Below are positions 10,495 to 22,039 of a stretch of DNA of 64,000 nucleotides, piece by piece. The stretch comes from Theobroma cacao. Its lineage: Eukaryota > Streptophyta > Magnoliopsida > Malvales > Malvaceae. Numbering within the stretch: the stretch's first letter is position 1; each line of letters begins with the position of its first letter. The position numbers were made by a program, and so were the translations under genes. The stretch lies in the NCBI RefSeq assembly GCF_000208745.1, contig NC_030851.1, positions 1,822,666-1,886,665 of the forward strand, read 5' to 3'. The notes beneath the pieces are model-generated. The model was given only the letters and a program-made list of their open reading frames with translations, did no database searches and had not been told where the DNA came from.

Positions 10495-11430
10495 ATGGAG
10501 GATTCTGAAAATTCTTCCAATCCAAGGTCTATAACGATACAGACAGAGGATACTAATTCACCATTTTATCTTCATCAACTAATCACTATGGATCAGTTGT
10601 CATTAGTCCAAAGTTAACCTCAAAAATTATGTTTCATGGAGTTGTTCTTTTATGTTGGCGTTATCCATACGAAATAAGGGAGATTTTCTTGATGGATTTA
10701 TTGAAAAACCAGCAATTACAGATAAGATGTGTGTACCTTGGAAACGTTCTAATAATTTGATAGTGGCTTGGCTTCTAAAATCCATTACACCGTCTATTGC
10801 TTCAACGATCTTTTACATGGACTCTACTATTGAGATTTGGAATGCTTTGCAACAGATGTTTAAGCAACCAGATGATACTCGTATTTATAATATGCAATTT
10901 TCTCTTTGTAATTTTACACAAGGGACTAAATTAGTTGACATGTATTTTTTAAGTTGAATAGTCTTTGGGAGGAACTTATAAACTATTGTCCTACGCCACA
11001 TTGTGCTTGTGGAGGTTGTATTTAAAACTATTGCAAGAAGTATGTTGATCAGTACAAAAAAGATATAGTTTTCAGATTTCTTAATGGACTTAATCAATTT
11101 TATGTAGCCTTGACATCTCAGATAATCATTATGGAGCCTTTTTCCAACTTTGAATAAGGCATATAACTTGGTTTTAAGAGAGGAAGCACAAAGGAATCTG
11201 CTGATTCAATCACAACCTTTATCAGAGTCATCTGCTATGTTGGTAACTACTTATGGAAAGAAGAAAGAAAAATTTGATCAACTGTGTAATCATTGTGGGA
11301 AAAAATGTCATCTTAAGGAAAAATGTTATAAGTTGATTGGATTTTTAGAGGATTTTAAGTTTAATAAGAACAAAATCAGTTTTAAAAAAAGAATTTCTGA
11401 GAATTCACCAATCAACAGTGTTTCAGCTAC
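10495..11430 (+). pseudogene. Copia gag polyprotein, broken
   Basis: The frame opens MEDSENSSNP. A stop and frame change near 10615 lead into NYVSW, ALSIRNKGDFLDGFI and IWNALQQMFKQPDDTRIYNM, which is typical copia gag (UBN2/Retrotran_gag type). Further stops fall around 10957-11150. The tail from 11150 carries a zinc knuckle and CYKLIGF. Function would be capsid formation and RNA packaging, but several stops and shifts make it dead. Confidence 0.8.
11285..11326 (+). other. CCHC zinc knuckle within copia gag
   Basis: CNHCGKKCHLKEKC fits the C-x2-C-x4-H-x4-C nucleocapsid knuckle exactly and is followed by YKLIGF, the usual plant copia continuation. Confidence 0.85.
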
Positions 11431-11664
11431 TAGTGATATTCAAATTGGCCAAGAAAAAAGCTTAAGCTCCAACACTATGTCTCAGATGTCTTTTACAAGG
11501 ACTCAATTTTTAAAATTACTTACATTCATCAAAAAGAGTGATTCTGACAATGTTAGTGGCATTTCCTCAAACACTCAGCAAATTAGGCATTCTTTTGTCA
11601 ATTCAGCCCTTACATGTATCATTTCTGATCATTACTATTTCAATACATTTCATCAGCATTATTA

Positions 11665-11990
11665 CATCCTACTATCTGTCTCATGAGCATGGTAGAAAAT
11701 AAATTATAAATGCAGTGTTTTGACTATTTTTGCCCCTTTCGGCCCGAAATTGTTCAGTTTGTTATGGTTATAAGCATTATATGTTAGGTCCTATACTCCA
11801 ATTATATCTTAAGCTTGTGAAGTCATCATCTTATATTGCGGTCACCCACCTTCCGATGAAGCCTTCCATCTCAGTATCAAGTTCTTCGACCACCTCTCTT
11901 TACCTTGTATCGACTTGTATTAATTACATAGCATCCCAAATTCCTTTTACTTTTAACAAGTTGGTAATGCAAAGTTTCTGACGGTTTTCA
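11665..11990. repeat. R3 module, copy 1 (3' part)
   Basis: The text from ATCTGTCTCATGAGCATGGTAG to TTTTAACAAGTTGGTAATG matches 15590-15840, 24040-24300 and 58675-58920. It therefore completes the R3 copy split by the copia remnant. Confidence 0.7.
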
Positions 11991-12059
11991 CTGAAATGCT
12001 TATATAACTACGACGAAATGTGAAGTGATAAAACTATTAGGAAGTTCCTGTATTACTAG

Positions 12060-12330
12060 ATGGACCTGTCCATGTTTTTGAAGTGAAGAACAGCGTTGGA
12101 CATTCTAACCAAGTAAAATAATTATCCTTATCCTTGAATAAATTGGTAACTGAAAATAATTTGATCTTTAAGGCCCCAAATTCATTACTTGAACTCATGA
12201 GAATAATAGGACTTGTATAATTTAGATGCTTAAGGAGATTGATGGGTCAATTATTACTTTGATAAAAGGCTATTACAAATTAATAAGAAGCAATTAGAAT
12301 TAACAACATGACTTAATTAAATTATAAAGT
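12060..12330. repeat. W module and flank, copy 2
   Basis: A GACCTGTCCATGTTTTTGAAG-to-AGAAGCAATTAGAA segment is shared with 43820-44090 and, in part, with 16255-16450. No gene is visible. Confidence 0.55.
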
Positions 12331-12394
12331 TTTTTTTATAATTAATTATACAGTTAAGGAGATGAAGAAAACAATACAATATAGTTCAAAATTG

Positions 12395-12830
12395 ATTTTT
12401 TGTGTATCGTGTTTCAATAGTCAATAAAATTTGTTCCTCGGGGATTGAGCATAATAAATCAATAAAAAAAATGAAAAAACCTGGTCTATTACTATACATC
12501 TTCCATTCTTTCTAATAGAAGATAACACATATAATATAATATTAATTTATCCAAAAAAAAAGAGAAAAACTTAAAGCACAAAGCAAATGTTGGGCCGGGC
12601 ATTGTCCAAACTCTCGAAAGAATTCAGATCTAGCCAACTGTGCATGCACCTTTCTTGGTCTCGGCTACGGCCCAAGCTTAATGTCTTGGGCTCATATGAG
12701 ATCCCAACAGTTAATGGGCCATTCAGTGTTCACGAGTATCTTGCAAGCCTACACCCTGGGTTAGACCAAAATTCTGTTTTAGGCCAAAAAAATTAGATTA
12801 TATTGATTTCTTCAGTACCATACATTCATT
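12395..12830. repeat. Repeat shared with the 33.9-36.2 kb tandem region
   Basis: TTCCATTCTTTCTAATAGAAG, an AAGCACAAAGCAAATGTTGGGC phrase and TGAGATCCCAACAGTTAATG also appear near 35180-35380 and 33970-34030. The 69-residue open frame here is not kept in the other copies. Confidence 0.6.
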
Positions 12831-13484
12831 TTGTTTTCAAGGAATCAGATAGATACATTGTAATACTACATTACACATAAGTTGCATTTGGTGTCTTATA
12901 ATGCAATCGTATTATAGATAATGTGATTGCTAATTAAATAATATTGTAGTGTTTTGTCTATTAAAAAAATATAATTAAAATATTAAAAAATTATATTACA
13001 GGAAATGTGAGTGCACATCCCTGATGCCAAATACCACCATATATTATTGCTGAAAACTTGGACTTTTTTTTTATCAAATTACAATCTTCTAAGGGTAAGT
13101 TTTGTGGAGCACACTATATTCTCTTTGGGGAGAAGCAATGCTAATGCAACGAATCATTCAAAAGATTTGAGTTGCACGGCCTCTTCTTTTCTATCTTACA
13201 GCTCATTTTGTATTTGAAATAAAAATGTTTAGGCGTGACGTGGGGTGGGAGGGCTTAATGTTTGTAATAGGCTGTTTTGCTTCTACGGTCGCATTGTTCT
13301 GAGGTGCTGCTTCTGTTTTTTAGCTAAGTCATGAGGATGGCGTAATATTTATAATAAAACTGTTTTTAGCCTTTAACAGATTAATATTATCTATATATTT
13401 ATATTTATATATCTATATATGTATAATGTGATATAATCCTTATCGTGCGATGATTATGTTCAAACTCTGTCGAGAAGTGATTGA

Positions 13485-13964
13485 ATGAAAGGGCTAGCAC
13501 AACACCTGGAGGGCGGCCATGTAGAGCTACAGGGCACCTTAAGACTTTGGCAAGTAGTATCAGTCACCGTCGCGAAATCGTTTCAACAACTCTGGAATTG
13601 GAAGCAGTTATTCGCGACAATGACGGTTACAGGCAGGACAATTGACAGTTACTCCAAAGCCCTGCACGCGATCATCTTATTCGAATTCATTAATCGAAAA
13701 TTCTACCTCTTTTTCAGCCAAACTCACGCCTGTCTCGAGCAAGCAGGGGAGCAGCACGATATTAGAAACAAATGGTGTTGGCATCTCGCGAGCATGATGA
13801 TCCTTATCCTTATTTTTAATACCAGAAACGTTGAACTATTGATCTTATGTTTGGGATTTTCTTTCTCATTCGTTTGTCCGGTTCTAAACTTCTCTCTTTT
13901 TGGAATGAAAAAGGTAACCTCGCGCAATCATCAACCTTCGTTTGCTGATGCTTCTGTTCTTTGA
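13485..13964 (+). other. Orphan open frame of 159 residues
   Basis: This single-copy frame lies in DNA that is less AT-rich than its surroundings, just upstream of the B3-like gene at 14297. The translation (start MKGLAQHLEGGH) has no motif I recognise. Its C-terminal third is a hydrophobic stretch (about residues 103-141) that could span a membrane. No TATA box or splice sites stand out. It could be a chance frame or promoter DNA of the downstream gene. Confidence 0.2.
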
Positions 13965-14194
13965 CCTGGTTTTCTGGTCATGCCAGATATTATATGTTAA
14001 CAAAATCGCTTTCTTGCAATAGCTGACAAAGACTAAGAAATGTATCTGCATGAATTAATGAAACCGTCTTCTAAACCAATTCATCGATTTCAAACAATAT
14101 CGGAAGATTTCAGCCTTCTCTCGCCAATTATATTCAGATTTTTTTTATTTGTTTTTTCTTTGTTCGCTCGAGTAAGTTAAGCAGCTTCTTCCTC

Positions 14195-14202
14195 TATATA
14201 AA
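14195..14202 (+). promoter_or_regulatory. TATA box of B3-like gene at 14297
   Basis: CTCTATATAAACC places TATATAAA about 95 bases before the ATG, a normal spacing for a short 5' UTR. Confidence 0.6.
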
Positions 14203-14296
14203 CCTCTCTTTGGTGGAGGGATGAATCACAGACTGAAAGCTTGAGAAGTGCAACTCTCATTACAGTCTTCTAAGGGCTAAGTTTTGTGAAGCAGAA

Positions 14297-14569
14297 ATGG
14301 CCAAGATCTTCGAGACCAATCTTACAAGAAATCATACAAGCAGGTTTAGGTTCCAGCATAATGGCAACGCACTTCCAGGTGTTTTGAGGGTTACGGACGA
14401 GCTAGGAAGAGAGTGGTGGTTTCAATGCGAGGGTCAGGGAGGCGACTATACCATCTCCGGGAATCAGTGGAGGAATTTTGCTGCACCCAATATCCACGCT
14501 GCGATCACTCTTTACAGAGAAGATGGTGAGAACAACTTTAGTATTATAGTAAGGCCATCATCAGCTTGA
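14297..14569 (+). CDS. Small single-domain B3-like protein, diverged member
   Basis: This is an intronless 90-residue frame opening MAKIFETNLTRNH, aligning along its length with the 95-residue copies: MEEIFQANL against MAKIFETNL, GRSWKFEC against GREWWFQC, FSGRQWREFA against ISGNQWRNFA, ASITLF against AAITLY, and IYIIRVRP against FSIIVRP. The preserved positions (Gly-Arg-x-Trp, Ser-Gly-x-Gln-Trp-Arg-x-Phe-Ala and the terminal beta strand) fit a single B3 domain. If so it would be a nuclear DNA-binding protein with no additional domain. It sits outside the recent unit duplication and keeps a TATA box at 14195. Its downstream flank is the R3 module that is fused to TIP1 fragments elsewhere. The frame has no defects. 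The B3 call is by eye. Confidence 0.68.
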   Translation: MAKIFETNLTRNHTSRFRFQHNGNALPGVLRVTDELGREWWFQCEGQGGDYTISGNQWRNFAAPNIHAAITLYREDGENNFSIIVRPSSA

Positions 14570-14689
14570 TCAACTTGATCAACATCTAGAAATCAAGAAA
14601 CCATCGGTTTTAAAGGTCCTAAGCTTGTTTGCTTTTTCTTTATTCACGTAAGGGTGTGCTAGGAATTTAAGTATCTATCTGCTTTTGTA

Positions 14690-15840
14690 TCTTTCTTTTT
14701 TTGAGAAAATGCTTTTGTATTTTCTAAGTACTGGTTGTGTTTAGTACTATCAACTATGTTTCAATCCTGCCATTTCTTTTGTTTTGGTTCAATCCTTTTT
14801 GAAGTTAATTATGTTTTTGTATCCAACAAGATCCATCAAAGAGGTAAAAGTTTCGCTGATGAAAAACACAAGCTTACCTCACCACAAGGATTAAAATATA
14901 AGCATTAGACCTTAGACAGGATAAAAATCATAACTGGTCTACCCTGCCCCTCATCAAAACAGAACACAGAGCAATGCCTAAATCGGGATATGCTTTCCTC
15001 ACCTGTTCCCTGTCAAACACCAGTTGATCTGTCAAATAATACCCCTCCTGATTAGCCTTGAAGATGGTGAATGCCAAAGCACAATCCCAATCATCCTCAA
15101 TCCCAAAATTTCAACCTTATTGCACTGAAAATTAAGCAAAACAGTTATTGCTAGTCTTCTTCTTCCTCCCTATATCTTGGCATATTTTTTCCTATGAAAA
15201 TGATATCTGTTCACTTATAATTTTATCACAAATGGTCCCCATTTGTCATCCATGGTAATACTCGTCATGGAACTAATTTTCATGTAGATTGTATAGTTTC
15301 TTATTTCGAACATCTTTTATTAGGTTTGTATTATAAATTTTTAAATTCGTATAATAGAATTTGAAATATTCTCGATGATAGGATGTCCAAATTAGTTAGA
15401 TAGTAAAAATTTTTTTTACTCTATTATACCAAAATGAAATAACCTTATCTTTATATACAACCATTAGTTATTAATTCACTGTTTGTGAGTTGCTCGTAGG
15501 AGTGGAGGCAACCATTCTATTGTCATGATACTACTATTCAGATGACAAACAATTTCCGTCCCCATGGGAATGGTTCTTCCTATCATCTGTCTCATGAGCA
15601 TGGTAGAAATAAATACTACTATCCTTCAGTTTGTTTTGGTTATAAGCATTTTGTGTTCGGTCCTATACTCCTATTGTATCTTAAGCCTGTGAAATCATGG
15701 TCTTAAATCACCATCGCCCATCGTCCGGGAAGACTTCCGCCTCGGTATCAACTTCTTCAACCACCTCTTCGTACGCTCTATCGACTCATGCTGATAGCAT
15801 AGCATCCCAAGTTTATTCACTTTTAACAAGTAGGCATGAC
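14690..15840. repeat. R3 module, copy 2
   Basis: This is the uninterrupted R3 copy directly downstream of the 14297 gene. Because its left part is that gene's 3' flank, it probably shows the original arrangement before the fusion to TIP1 exons seen at 9056, 42705 and 57510. Confidence 0.7.
14928..15100 (-). pseudogene. Unidentified coding remnant, fullest R3 copy
   Basis: On the minus strand an open frame reads EDDWDCALAFTIFKANQEG, then YYLTDQLVFDREQVRKAY, then PDLGIALCSVLMRGRVDQL and a stop at 14928-14930. The composition and the repeated words in other copies (about 9386, 23420 and 57757) look like a real C-terminal exon. I do not recognise the protein family and assign no function. Upstream of EDDWD the frame meets a stop, so it is a fragment. 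Confidence 0.45.
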
Positions 15841-16379
15841 TTAAAATGAATAAGAAGTAAATAAAAGTAACAGCATGACTTAATTAATGGGCTACTATAT
15901 ACACCTTTAACAGTGATAATTAAAATTAAGATTAAGAGAAGATAAAAAGAATCTAATAAAATCTTATAAAGTGGTTTGAACCTTTCATATAGCTAAAAGT
16001 TATATTGCTTAGCTTTAATTTGTTGGGTGAAAACAACTCTCTTTTCCGGCCTTCTAAATGGCTGCACAAACCACAAGACCAAAAGTCTATTTATAAACAG
16101 AAGTGCTCCAAAGGGGTCGGTCTGTTTCTGATCTTCATTGCGCATCTGACATGACTGGATGTTAATTGATGTGCTGGTAGAGTGGTGGCATTTGGTTTTA
16201 CATTTTGATGCTCGAGGGGAATGGAAATGGACTACTTTGATTTGGAAAAGGAGCTCCTTTTGTATCTATAGGCAATAATTTGATCTTTAGAGCCCCACAT
16301 TCTTTTCTCAAGTGAGAATAGTAGGACTAGTATTATTTTCATTGTTTAGATAATTGAGGGAGATTGATCCAGTATATAT

Positions 16380-16985
16380 ATTACTTTGATAAAAGGCTAT
16401 TTAGAAATGAATAATTAAGAAGCAATTAGGAGTAACACCCTGACTTAATTAATGGAGATTGATCGAGTATATTGCTTTTTCTTTCTATGGTGATTCACTG
16501 TCCACTGTTGTATGAAGGAATGGCATGATGCAGCTTAGGCAATTGCCCTGTTTAGGCTCCCCATTTGTTCTTGGCACTTTCGGTGCCCTTCTATTAAGAG
16601 AAAATTTGGTGGATACCTTAGAAACTTGGTGTATACCTTTTTTTCTTAATGCTTATTCAACTTAAAATTATTAGTTTTATAGTAAACTTAAATGGAGATA
16701 AAAGCAGCAAGTCTATAGTTAAAACATCTTTTGCCAACTTACTACACACGTTCACCCATCCTGCAATCATGTCAAGAAATGTCAGGTCGAAATAGCTTTT
16801 ATAACCTTTCTTTCTTCCCTTAATTAAGCCCGAGATCATAGAACCATTGAAAATGCAAACATAGTGGAAGAAGGAGCACGAAAACCAAACTGGAAAAGTT
16901 AAAAGGGTGGGTTGAAAGTTGAAACCGGGCTTTCTCGTTAAAGGGGAAGTTAAATGCAACGCCAACAGGCACGAGTCATTCTAGA
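16380..16985. repeat. W module copy 3 and Q module copy 1
   Basis: W-type text at 16380-16450 is followed, after a short spacer, by a Q module (AGCAGCAAGTCTATAGTTAA, ACATCTTTTGCCAACTTAC, CCCTTAATTAAGCC). Q recurs near 22080, 24790 and 60360. No preserved frame. Confidence 0.55.
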
Positions 16986-16989
16986 AAAG

Positions 16990-17620
16990 TTTTGTACTTT
17001 TTTGTTAGGGGTCAAAGAAGAAATTAAATTTTTTTAAAAATTTATACATTGTATTTGAATAATGATAAAAAAATTATAATAAATTATAATTTTATATAAT
17101 ATGTAAATTATAAGAAATAAAAACAAGAAAAATTTACAAAAAAAATTCTATTCGATGATATTTTTTAGATTCATAAAATATAATATATAAAATATAAATA
17201 ATTAAATACGATATATAAAATTTTATTATAAAATATAAATAATTAAATATTATAAATAAAAAAATATAACTTTTTTTTCTTTTTAATTTCGCATGATAGT
17301 GGTAATTGGTCATTACGTACGTTTAGAAGTTTATAAATATCTTCTAAAGAATGAGAAGTATTTGTGAGAGTAAAAAAAAAAAAAAAAAACAAAAGAGAAG
17401 TGAAAGATAAAATGAGAGAGAAATAGATGTGAGGAAATTTAATAATTAAGGTAAAGTTGATTAGGTTTTGTGAAGTTATTTTATTATTTATTATTTTATA
17501 TTAATTATTAAAATAAAAATATTAAATAAATAATTTTTAAAATCTTAGAAAAACCATAATTCTCACAAATATACTATTCTTCAGGTCATAAAAAAATATA
17601 ATAATTAAAAGTTTTTCAAA
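16990..17620. other. AT-rich intergenic stretch
   Basis: This is simple AT-rich DNA with a poly-A run near 17375. I see no gene or structured repeat in it. Confidence 0.6.
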
Positions 17621-17727
17621 AATTTTGGGTGTCCATTCGGACACTGCTTTTCCCAAAGCAAAGGTCGCCTGCAAATGTGTGCTTCCACACACTGATTTCT
17701 CTGGATTTAGTTTTCTCATGACTCCGC

Positions 17728-18290
17728 TTAAGTTGTGGCAGCCATGGTTTGTTTGCATTGTTTTTGTTGTTGTTATTATTATTATTATTATTAAAGTAAA
17801 TTGCAATATAAAGCGGCATGTTGTAGTTTGTTTGCTTCTTTCTTGATTTCAATAAAGATTAAAAAGTTCTATAAGGTTGTGTATTTTCCTCATGTCACCG
17901 ACAGTTACACTTTATTTGTAAGTACATTAATTCAGTGTATATTCCTCGACTTACAAGTAATTATTTATTTGCCTCTTCTCAAAAGATTTTCAACTTTGTT
18001 AATTTTTATAATAATAATATTAATAATAAGAAGAAGAAGAAGAAGAAATAGAAGGCGACAAAAGGAAGTGGCAGAAGCAAACCAAAACCGATAGTGGATA
18101 GAGATAGAAGAAAACAAATGATTAAGTAAGCAAGAAAAAGGCAGTGGCAACTCCAGTGACGAGGGAAGGTGCGAAAATGATTGGTGGCCAAAAATGGATA
18201 GCGTATCCACAACATCAAAGCTTTTGGGGGTTGCCTTTGAGAGAATATGGGATCTATTCTCCCGCATGTTTCTTTAAAATCAAAAGATCA
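17728..18290 (+). pseudogene. 3' UTR relic of a lost B3-like gene plus GGC-module start
   Basis: GTGGCAGCCATGGTTTGTTT, an AATAAAGATTAAAAAGTTCTAT signal and ACACTTTATTTGTAAGTACA match the 3' flanks of the genes at 31518 and 49424. They continue into AGAAGGCGA and a GCGTATCCA phrase seen at 32096-32300 and 49975-50160. The coding part is missing upstream, so this is a 5'-deleted relic. It includes (ATT)n near 17776 and (AAG)n near 18030. Confidence 0.6.
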
Positions 18291-18399
18291 GCCTCACAAG
18301 GTGTCTAACTAAAAGGTTCTATGTTGTGGTTGATAACTAGGACACATTGTCACATTATGTCTATAAAAATATAGTTCCCAATTTGAACCATTTTTTAGG

Positions 18400-18905
18400 T
18401 TACTCCATTTAGGTTTATACAATATTTGTTTCAAAAATAATTGTTTTGTAAGGATCGAATAGGTAAGAATAAATATTATGCAACTTGATGATCGTCACAT
18501 GAAATATGATAATAATTACTATTATAGTTTATTTCAATATTTGATTGATAAAAATAATTTTGAAATAGTAAAAGTATAGGTTATAAAAAAAATACATTTT
18601 GTTATAATATTTGAATTAAAATATTTATTTTTAAAAATATTAATAAATTATTATTTATTTAAATTTTAGTATGATTAATTATTTTAATTTACTTTATTTT
18701 TTAGACTACTAATCATTTATATTTTATTTAAAATATTAATGATTTATAATTAAAGCATTAATATTTTTATTTTATTTAATTCTTAATTTTTAAATATTAA
18801 AATATTAAATATTAATAATTAATTTTTAAATTTTGATTTTAATTTTTTATAATTTATAAAACTTCTTGTTTTAAATTTGTTCTTTTTTTTACCACCATAA
18901 ATGTG
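18400..18905. other. AT-rich intergenic stretch
   Basis: This is very AT-rich DNA with no gene, no clear tandem structure and no copy elsewhere that I noticed. Confidence 0.6.
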
Positions 18906-18999
18906 ACCCTCTTTAAAAGAATGTCGGATCTGACCGGGGGAGTTTAGACAAGAAGCTACAATGGAACGGAAAATATTTTATCCGAGATTTTCACCGTCA

Positions 19000-19200
19000 A
19001 TCGGACCTTGCACTATGTGACCAACAAAAGCCCGCGGCCCTCCAGATGTTCTACACCAGCCTTTGGGCAAGGTAGTTTAGAGACCAAACCCTGAAACGTT
19101 GGTCTGTTTGATCCACGACCAGGGGAATTAAATAGTTAAACTAAAAGCATCTTGGACATGCTTAATATAATAAAGCATTAAACCTTTACAAGAACGTAAT
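19000..19200. repeat. W module, copy 4
   Basis: It contains GTCTGTTTGATCCACGACCA and AAACCTTTACAAGAACGTAA, as in the 43645 copy. Confidence 0.6.
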
Positions 19201-19251
19201 CAGGTTGAACTCAAGGACATAAATCCTGACCTGGCCATGTCTCGTTGCTAT

Positions 19252-19565
19252 GTTTCTTTTGGTATTGCTTCATGCTTGGCTTCTGGGACTTGGCATGTTT
19301 TTCCCACGGATAATATGAACTTTTATCAACTTGGGTTTTTGTCCATTTTCATTTTCAAGCAGGAATTCACAGATACAAACGTCATGCTCCTTATCCACTC
19401 TGTTTAGATTGCAGAAACTTTTCCATCCCTTTATGCATATTCGACTATCCTTCAATTTACGAAGCTGTCCAATCTTTTTCCGATCGATCATATGGGTCAA
19501 GAAAGGTAATTTCCTGCTTCTCCTCAAGAATCAGATCATAATCTCCCCTCCAGAATCATTCAGAA
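19252..19565 (-). pseudogene. REM-type B3 domain fragment, frameshifted
   Basis: On the minus strand the frame reads RICIKGWKSFCNLNRVDKEH, DVCICEFLLENENG, then LIKVHIIRG, with a stop at the low-coordinate end. This is the characteristic second half of plant REM B3 domains (GW-x-x-F, N-x-V, D-x-C-x-FEL, a LIKVHIIR strand). Just upstream in a different frame is FLDPYDRSEKDWTAS, matching the preceding DP-x-GR-x-W strand, so at least one frameshift separates the halves. No first strand or start codon is visible. It is a dead fragment but shows that larger B3 genes have been in this neighbourhood. Confidence 0.6.
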
Positions 19566-20147
19566 CATGCTGAGATCCACACAATGAATATAGCCAGAAG
19601 TTAGCTAACTAGCTTCTTGGCGTTGGAGCACGTGAAAACATGACATTGGGTAAGAGAAAATCAAAGTAATGGAGAAATACGTAATAGCCAAGCAGCGTTA
19701 ATCAACACAGGGACAATCGTCATAAAAGGTAACTATGTAAATAGTTTCTACTTTCTTCGTTGCAACATTACCAGTCCCATATTCCCAATGCTAATAGCTT
19801 AAAATAGATGTGTATCGAATGCAAGGAACATATTGTAATTTTATTATGTAAATAGATATGGGGACTATGGAAGGACTCGATTACTTTATCAGGCAAAAGT
19901 TTTTGGATTGATTCTATATAAATAAATGAACTCACCAAACTTCAGATACAGAATATTCTTATATTATCCTAACATATAAAGCCTAGGCAATTCCAGCATA
20001 TATCTCTACCTGTTATAAGTTTGCTATTTTTCTAAGGAGAGTCATTTTCTATCAACAACACCTCTCTTTTTTTAGTCAAGAAACTTGGCCATGTTAATGA
20101 TGGTTTTTTATTTAATTTTTATTTTATTTTTGTGATTCAAAATTTAA

Positions 20148-20712
20148 TGTGTCTATATATGGGAGATGTATGATCCTTGAATGTAAAAAAGCATTTGTCT
20201 TTGATGATTAGAAGGATACATTTCCACTATATAAATAGATGTGACTATATAATGAAAAAATACGTTGGGGATGTTTCACTATCTGTAAATACCCATTCTC
20301 TTATTTTTGAAATGTACTTTTTATCTCTTGTATCCCAACTTCATAAATTCTTCTAATCCTCTCTTTCTCAAATATTCATTCCAAGCATTCCGTATTTTCA
20401 AAACTCTATTCTTCTTTATTCTAAAAGTCTTTCAAGAGCAATCAAGAGATTTACGAGTTCATTAGATTTTCTATTTGAGTGCACATTAGAAGATCCTTGA
20501 GTAGTATATTGTATTTTGGGAGTAGAATGTCATTGATTGCTATTTACACCGAGATAGCAATGGAAATCTACTCTGAAGTCAACACCTTTCATAACGTGCC
20601 TCAAATCTATTTTCACATTCAAAACTCGTTCTTATTTCTTTTTTGTTGTTAATTGTTAAGTCTCTATTATTTCTTTATGTATTCTTTATATTTTCGAGTA
20701 TAAAGTCTAACA
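20148..20712 (+). mobile_element. Candidate solo LTR
   Basis: A TG-start and CA-end segment (TGTGTCTATATATGG to AAAGTCTAACA) contains TATATAAATAGATG near 20231, a pyrimidine-rich leader with ATTCTTC phrases, and a GAAATCTACTCTGAAGTCAA tail reminiscent of plant copia LTRs. No internal domain or convincing target duplication was found. Confidence 0.35.
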
Positions 20713-20749
20713 AAACCAACAGGTAATAGCAGATCCAAGATTTTATATG

Positions 20750-21553
20750 AGGGATGACAAGTAATCATACAATCTCATGGATCGGGTCAATGATTCGATT
20801 AAGAGCAAAAAAATTTTTTAAATAAAATTACATTATAATATAAAATTTTAGTAACAATTTAAATATAAATTTTTAGATTCACCAATACAAAAAAGACATA
20901 AAGCCTAAAGAAAAAATAATATTAGATTTTCATATTATGCATCATAAGCTGAGCTCGATATGCTTTCATACTTTCAAATTCATCTATGACTAAATCCGTA
21001 TTAATAATCTTGACAATCTTTTTCTCAATGTAAAGGATAAGTGAATTAGTAAGAAAATCATCTTTTATCTTATTACGCAATCTTATCTTTACAATTTTTT
21101 AATTAAAAATGTACGTTTGGTAGTTACAAATGTCATCAAAAATGAATAACTAAATCCATCAATAGGATCAAAAGATGAGTTAAGGAAAAAAGAATAAATA
21201 ATAAGAGAAAAATAATTCCAAAACTTGGACCTAGATGAGCTAAGGCAAAAAAAGAAAAGAAAATAATTTCAAAATTTGAACTAAGGAAAAAAAAGAAAAA
21301 TAATTTCAAAATTTGAACTTAATAATTTCAAATTTTGGACTTCAAAATTTAGATTAGGTTCCTTACCGCTACTCCAAATCAACTCTTGTGATTTATTTAG
21401 GGATGACAAACTTATATTTTTTAACTTTTATACATAAAAAATAATAAAAAATAAAANNTAATTTTGACATAAAGTGTATAAAAAAATTAATTTAATTGAG
21501 AATGACATGTGTCAACCAATTGACCCAATCAATTATCATATTTTTATATATAT

Positions 21554-21587
<34 letters not shown>

Positions 21588-21640
21588 ATATTATATATAT
21601 AAAATCTGAAATTGTCATGTTCGTAGGCAACCAAAACTCT
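20750..21640. other. Low-complexity intergenic DNA with assembly gap
   Basis: This stretch has short internal direct repeats around AATAATTTCAAAATTTGAAC (21230-21340), two N bases at 21457-21458, and an alternating TA tract at about 21541-21605. No gene seen. Confidence 0.6.
21541..21605. repeat. (TA)n microsatellite
   Basis: This is a nearly pure alternating TA tract with occasional TT interruptions. It is self-complementary and likely variable in length. Confidence 0.9.
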
Positions 21641-21920
21641 AAAATGTGGGGGCCTGTTTGATGATAGCTAAACTAAAAGCGTGTTGGGCTTGCTTGCTTG
21701 CCACAATGAAAAGCATGAAACCTTTACAAGAATACTTTGACAAATTAGGAGATCGATGTGTCCATTGTTACTTTGATAGAAGGCTATCACAAATGAGTAA
21801 GAAGCAATTAGCTTCATTTAAGTTGACAATGGCCACAGCGTCGGAAAATTTTTATGAAGCAGCCTCCTTTGCAATTAGGGAACTAATGACAATGGCAAGT
21901 GCCTGACTGGCTGTTAACTG
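21640..21920. repeat. W module, copy 5 (longest)
   Basis: This is the longest W copy. An 86-residue plus-strand frame (start MGACLMIAKLK) spans it, but the frame is interrupted in all other copies. I regard it as accidental. Confidence 0.55.
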
Positions 21921-22039
21921 TTAAGAACGGTTGTTCAAATCGTTCTCTATCAATAAAGTCTATGCATTCAAAAAACTAAATAAAAAAATAAATTACTTTT
22001 TTTTTTCCTTTCATTTGATAGAAGAGAAATAAGAGAAAA

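Larger units (their letters stand above)
10045..11664 (+). mobile_element. Ty1/copia retrotransposon remnant (5' LTR plus gag)
   Basis: This sequence interrupts R3, whose uninterrupted copies show where it sits. It contains a probable 5' LTR (10045 to about 10320) with a TATAAATA near 10213, a primer-binding-like TGGTATCAAGC at 10323, and a gag-like region. There is no protease, integrase, reverse transcriptase or 3' LTR, so it is a deletion derivative. About 130 bases of R3 are also missing at the junction, so the insertion was not clean or was rearranged later. Confidence 0.8.

Noticed and set aside
21646..21906. 86-residue plus frame resembling a small gene
   Set aside because: It is the W module, and its frame is not kept in the other nine copies.
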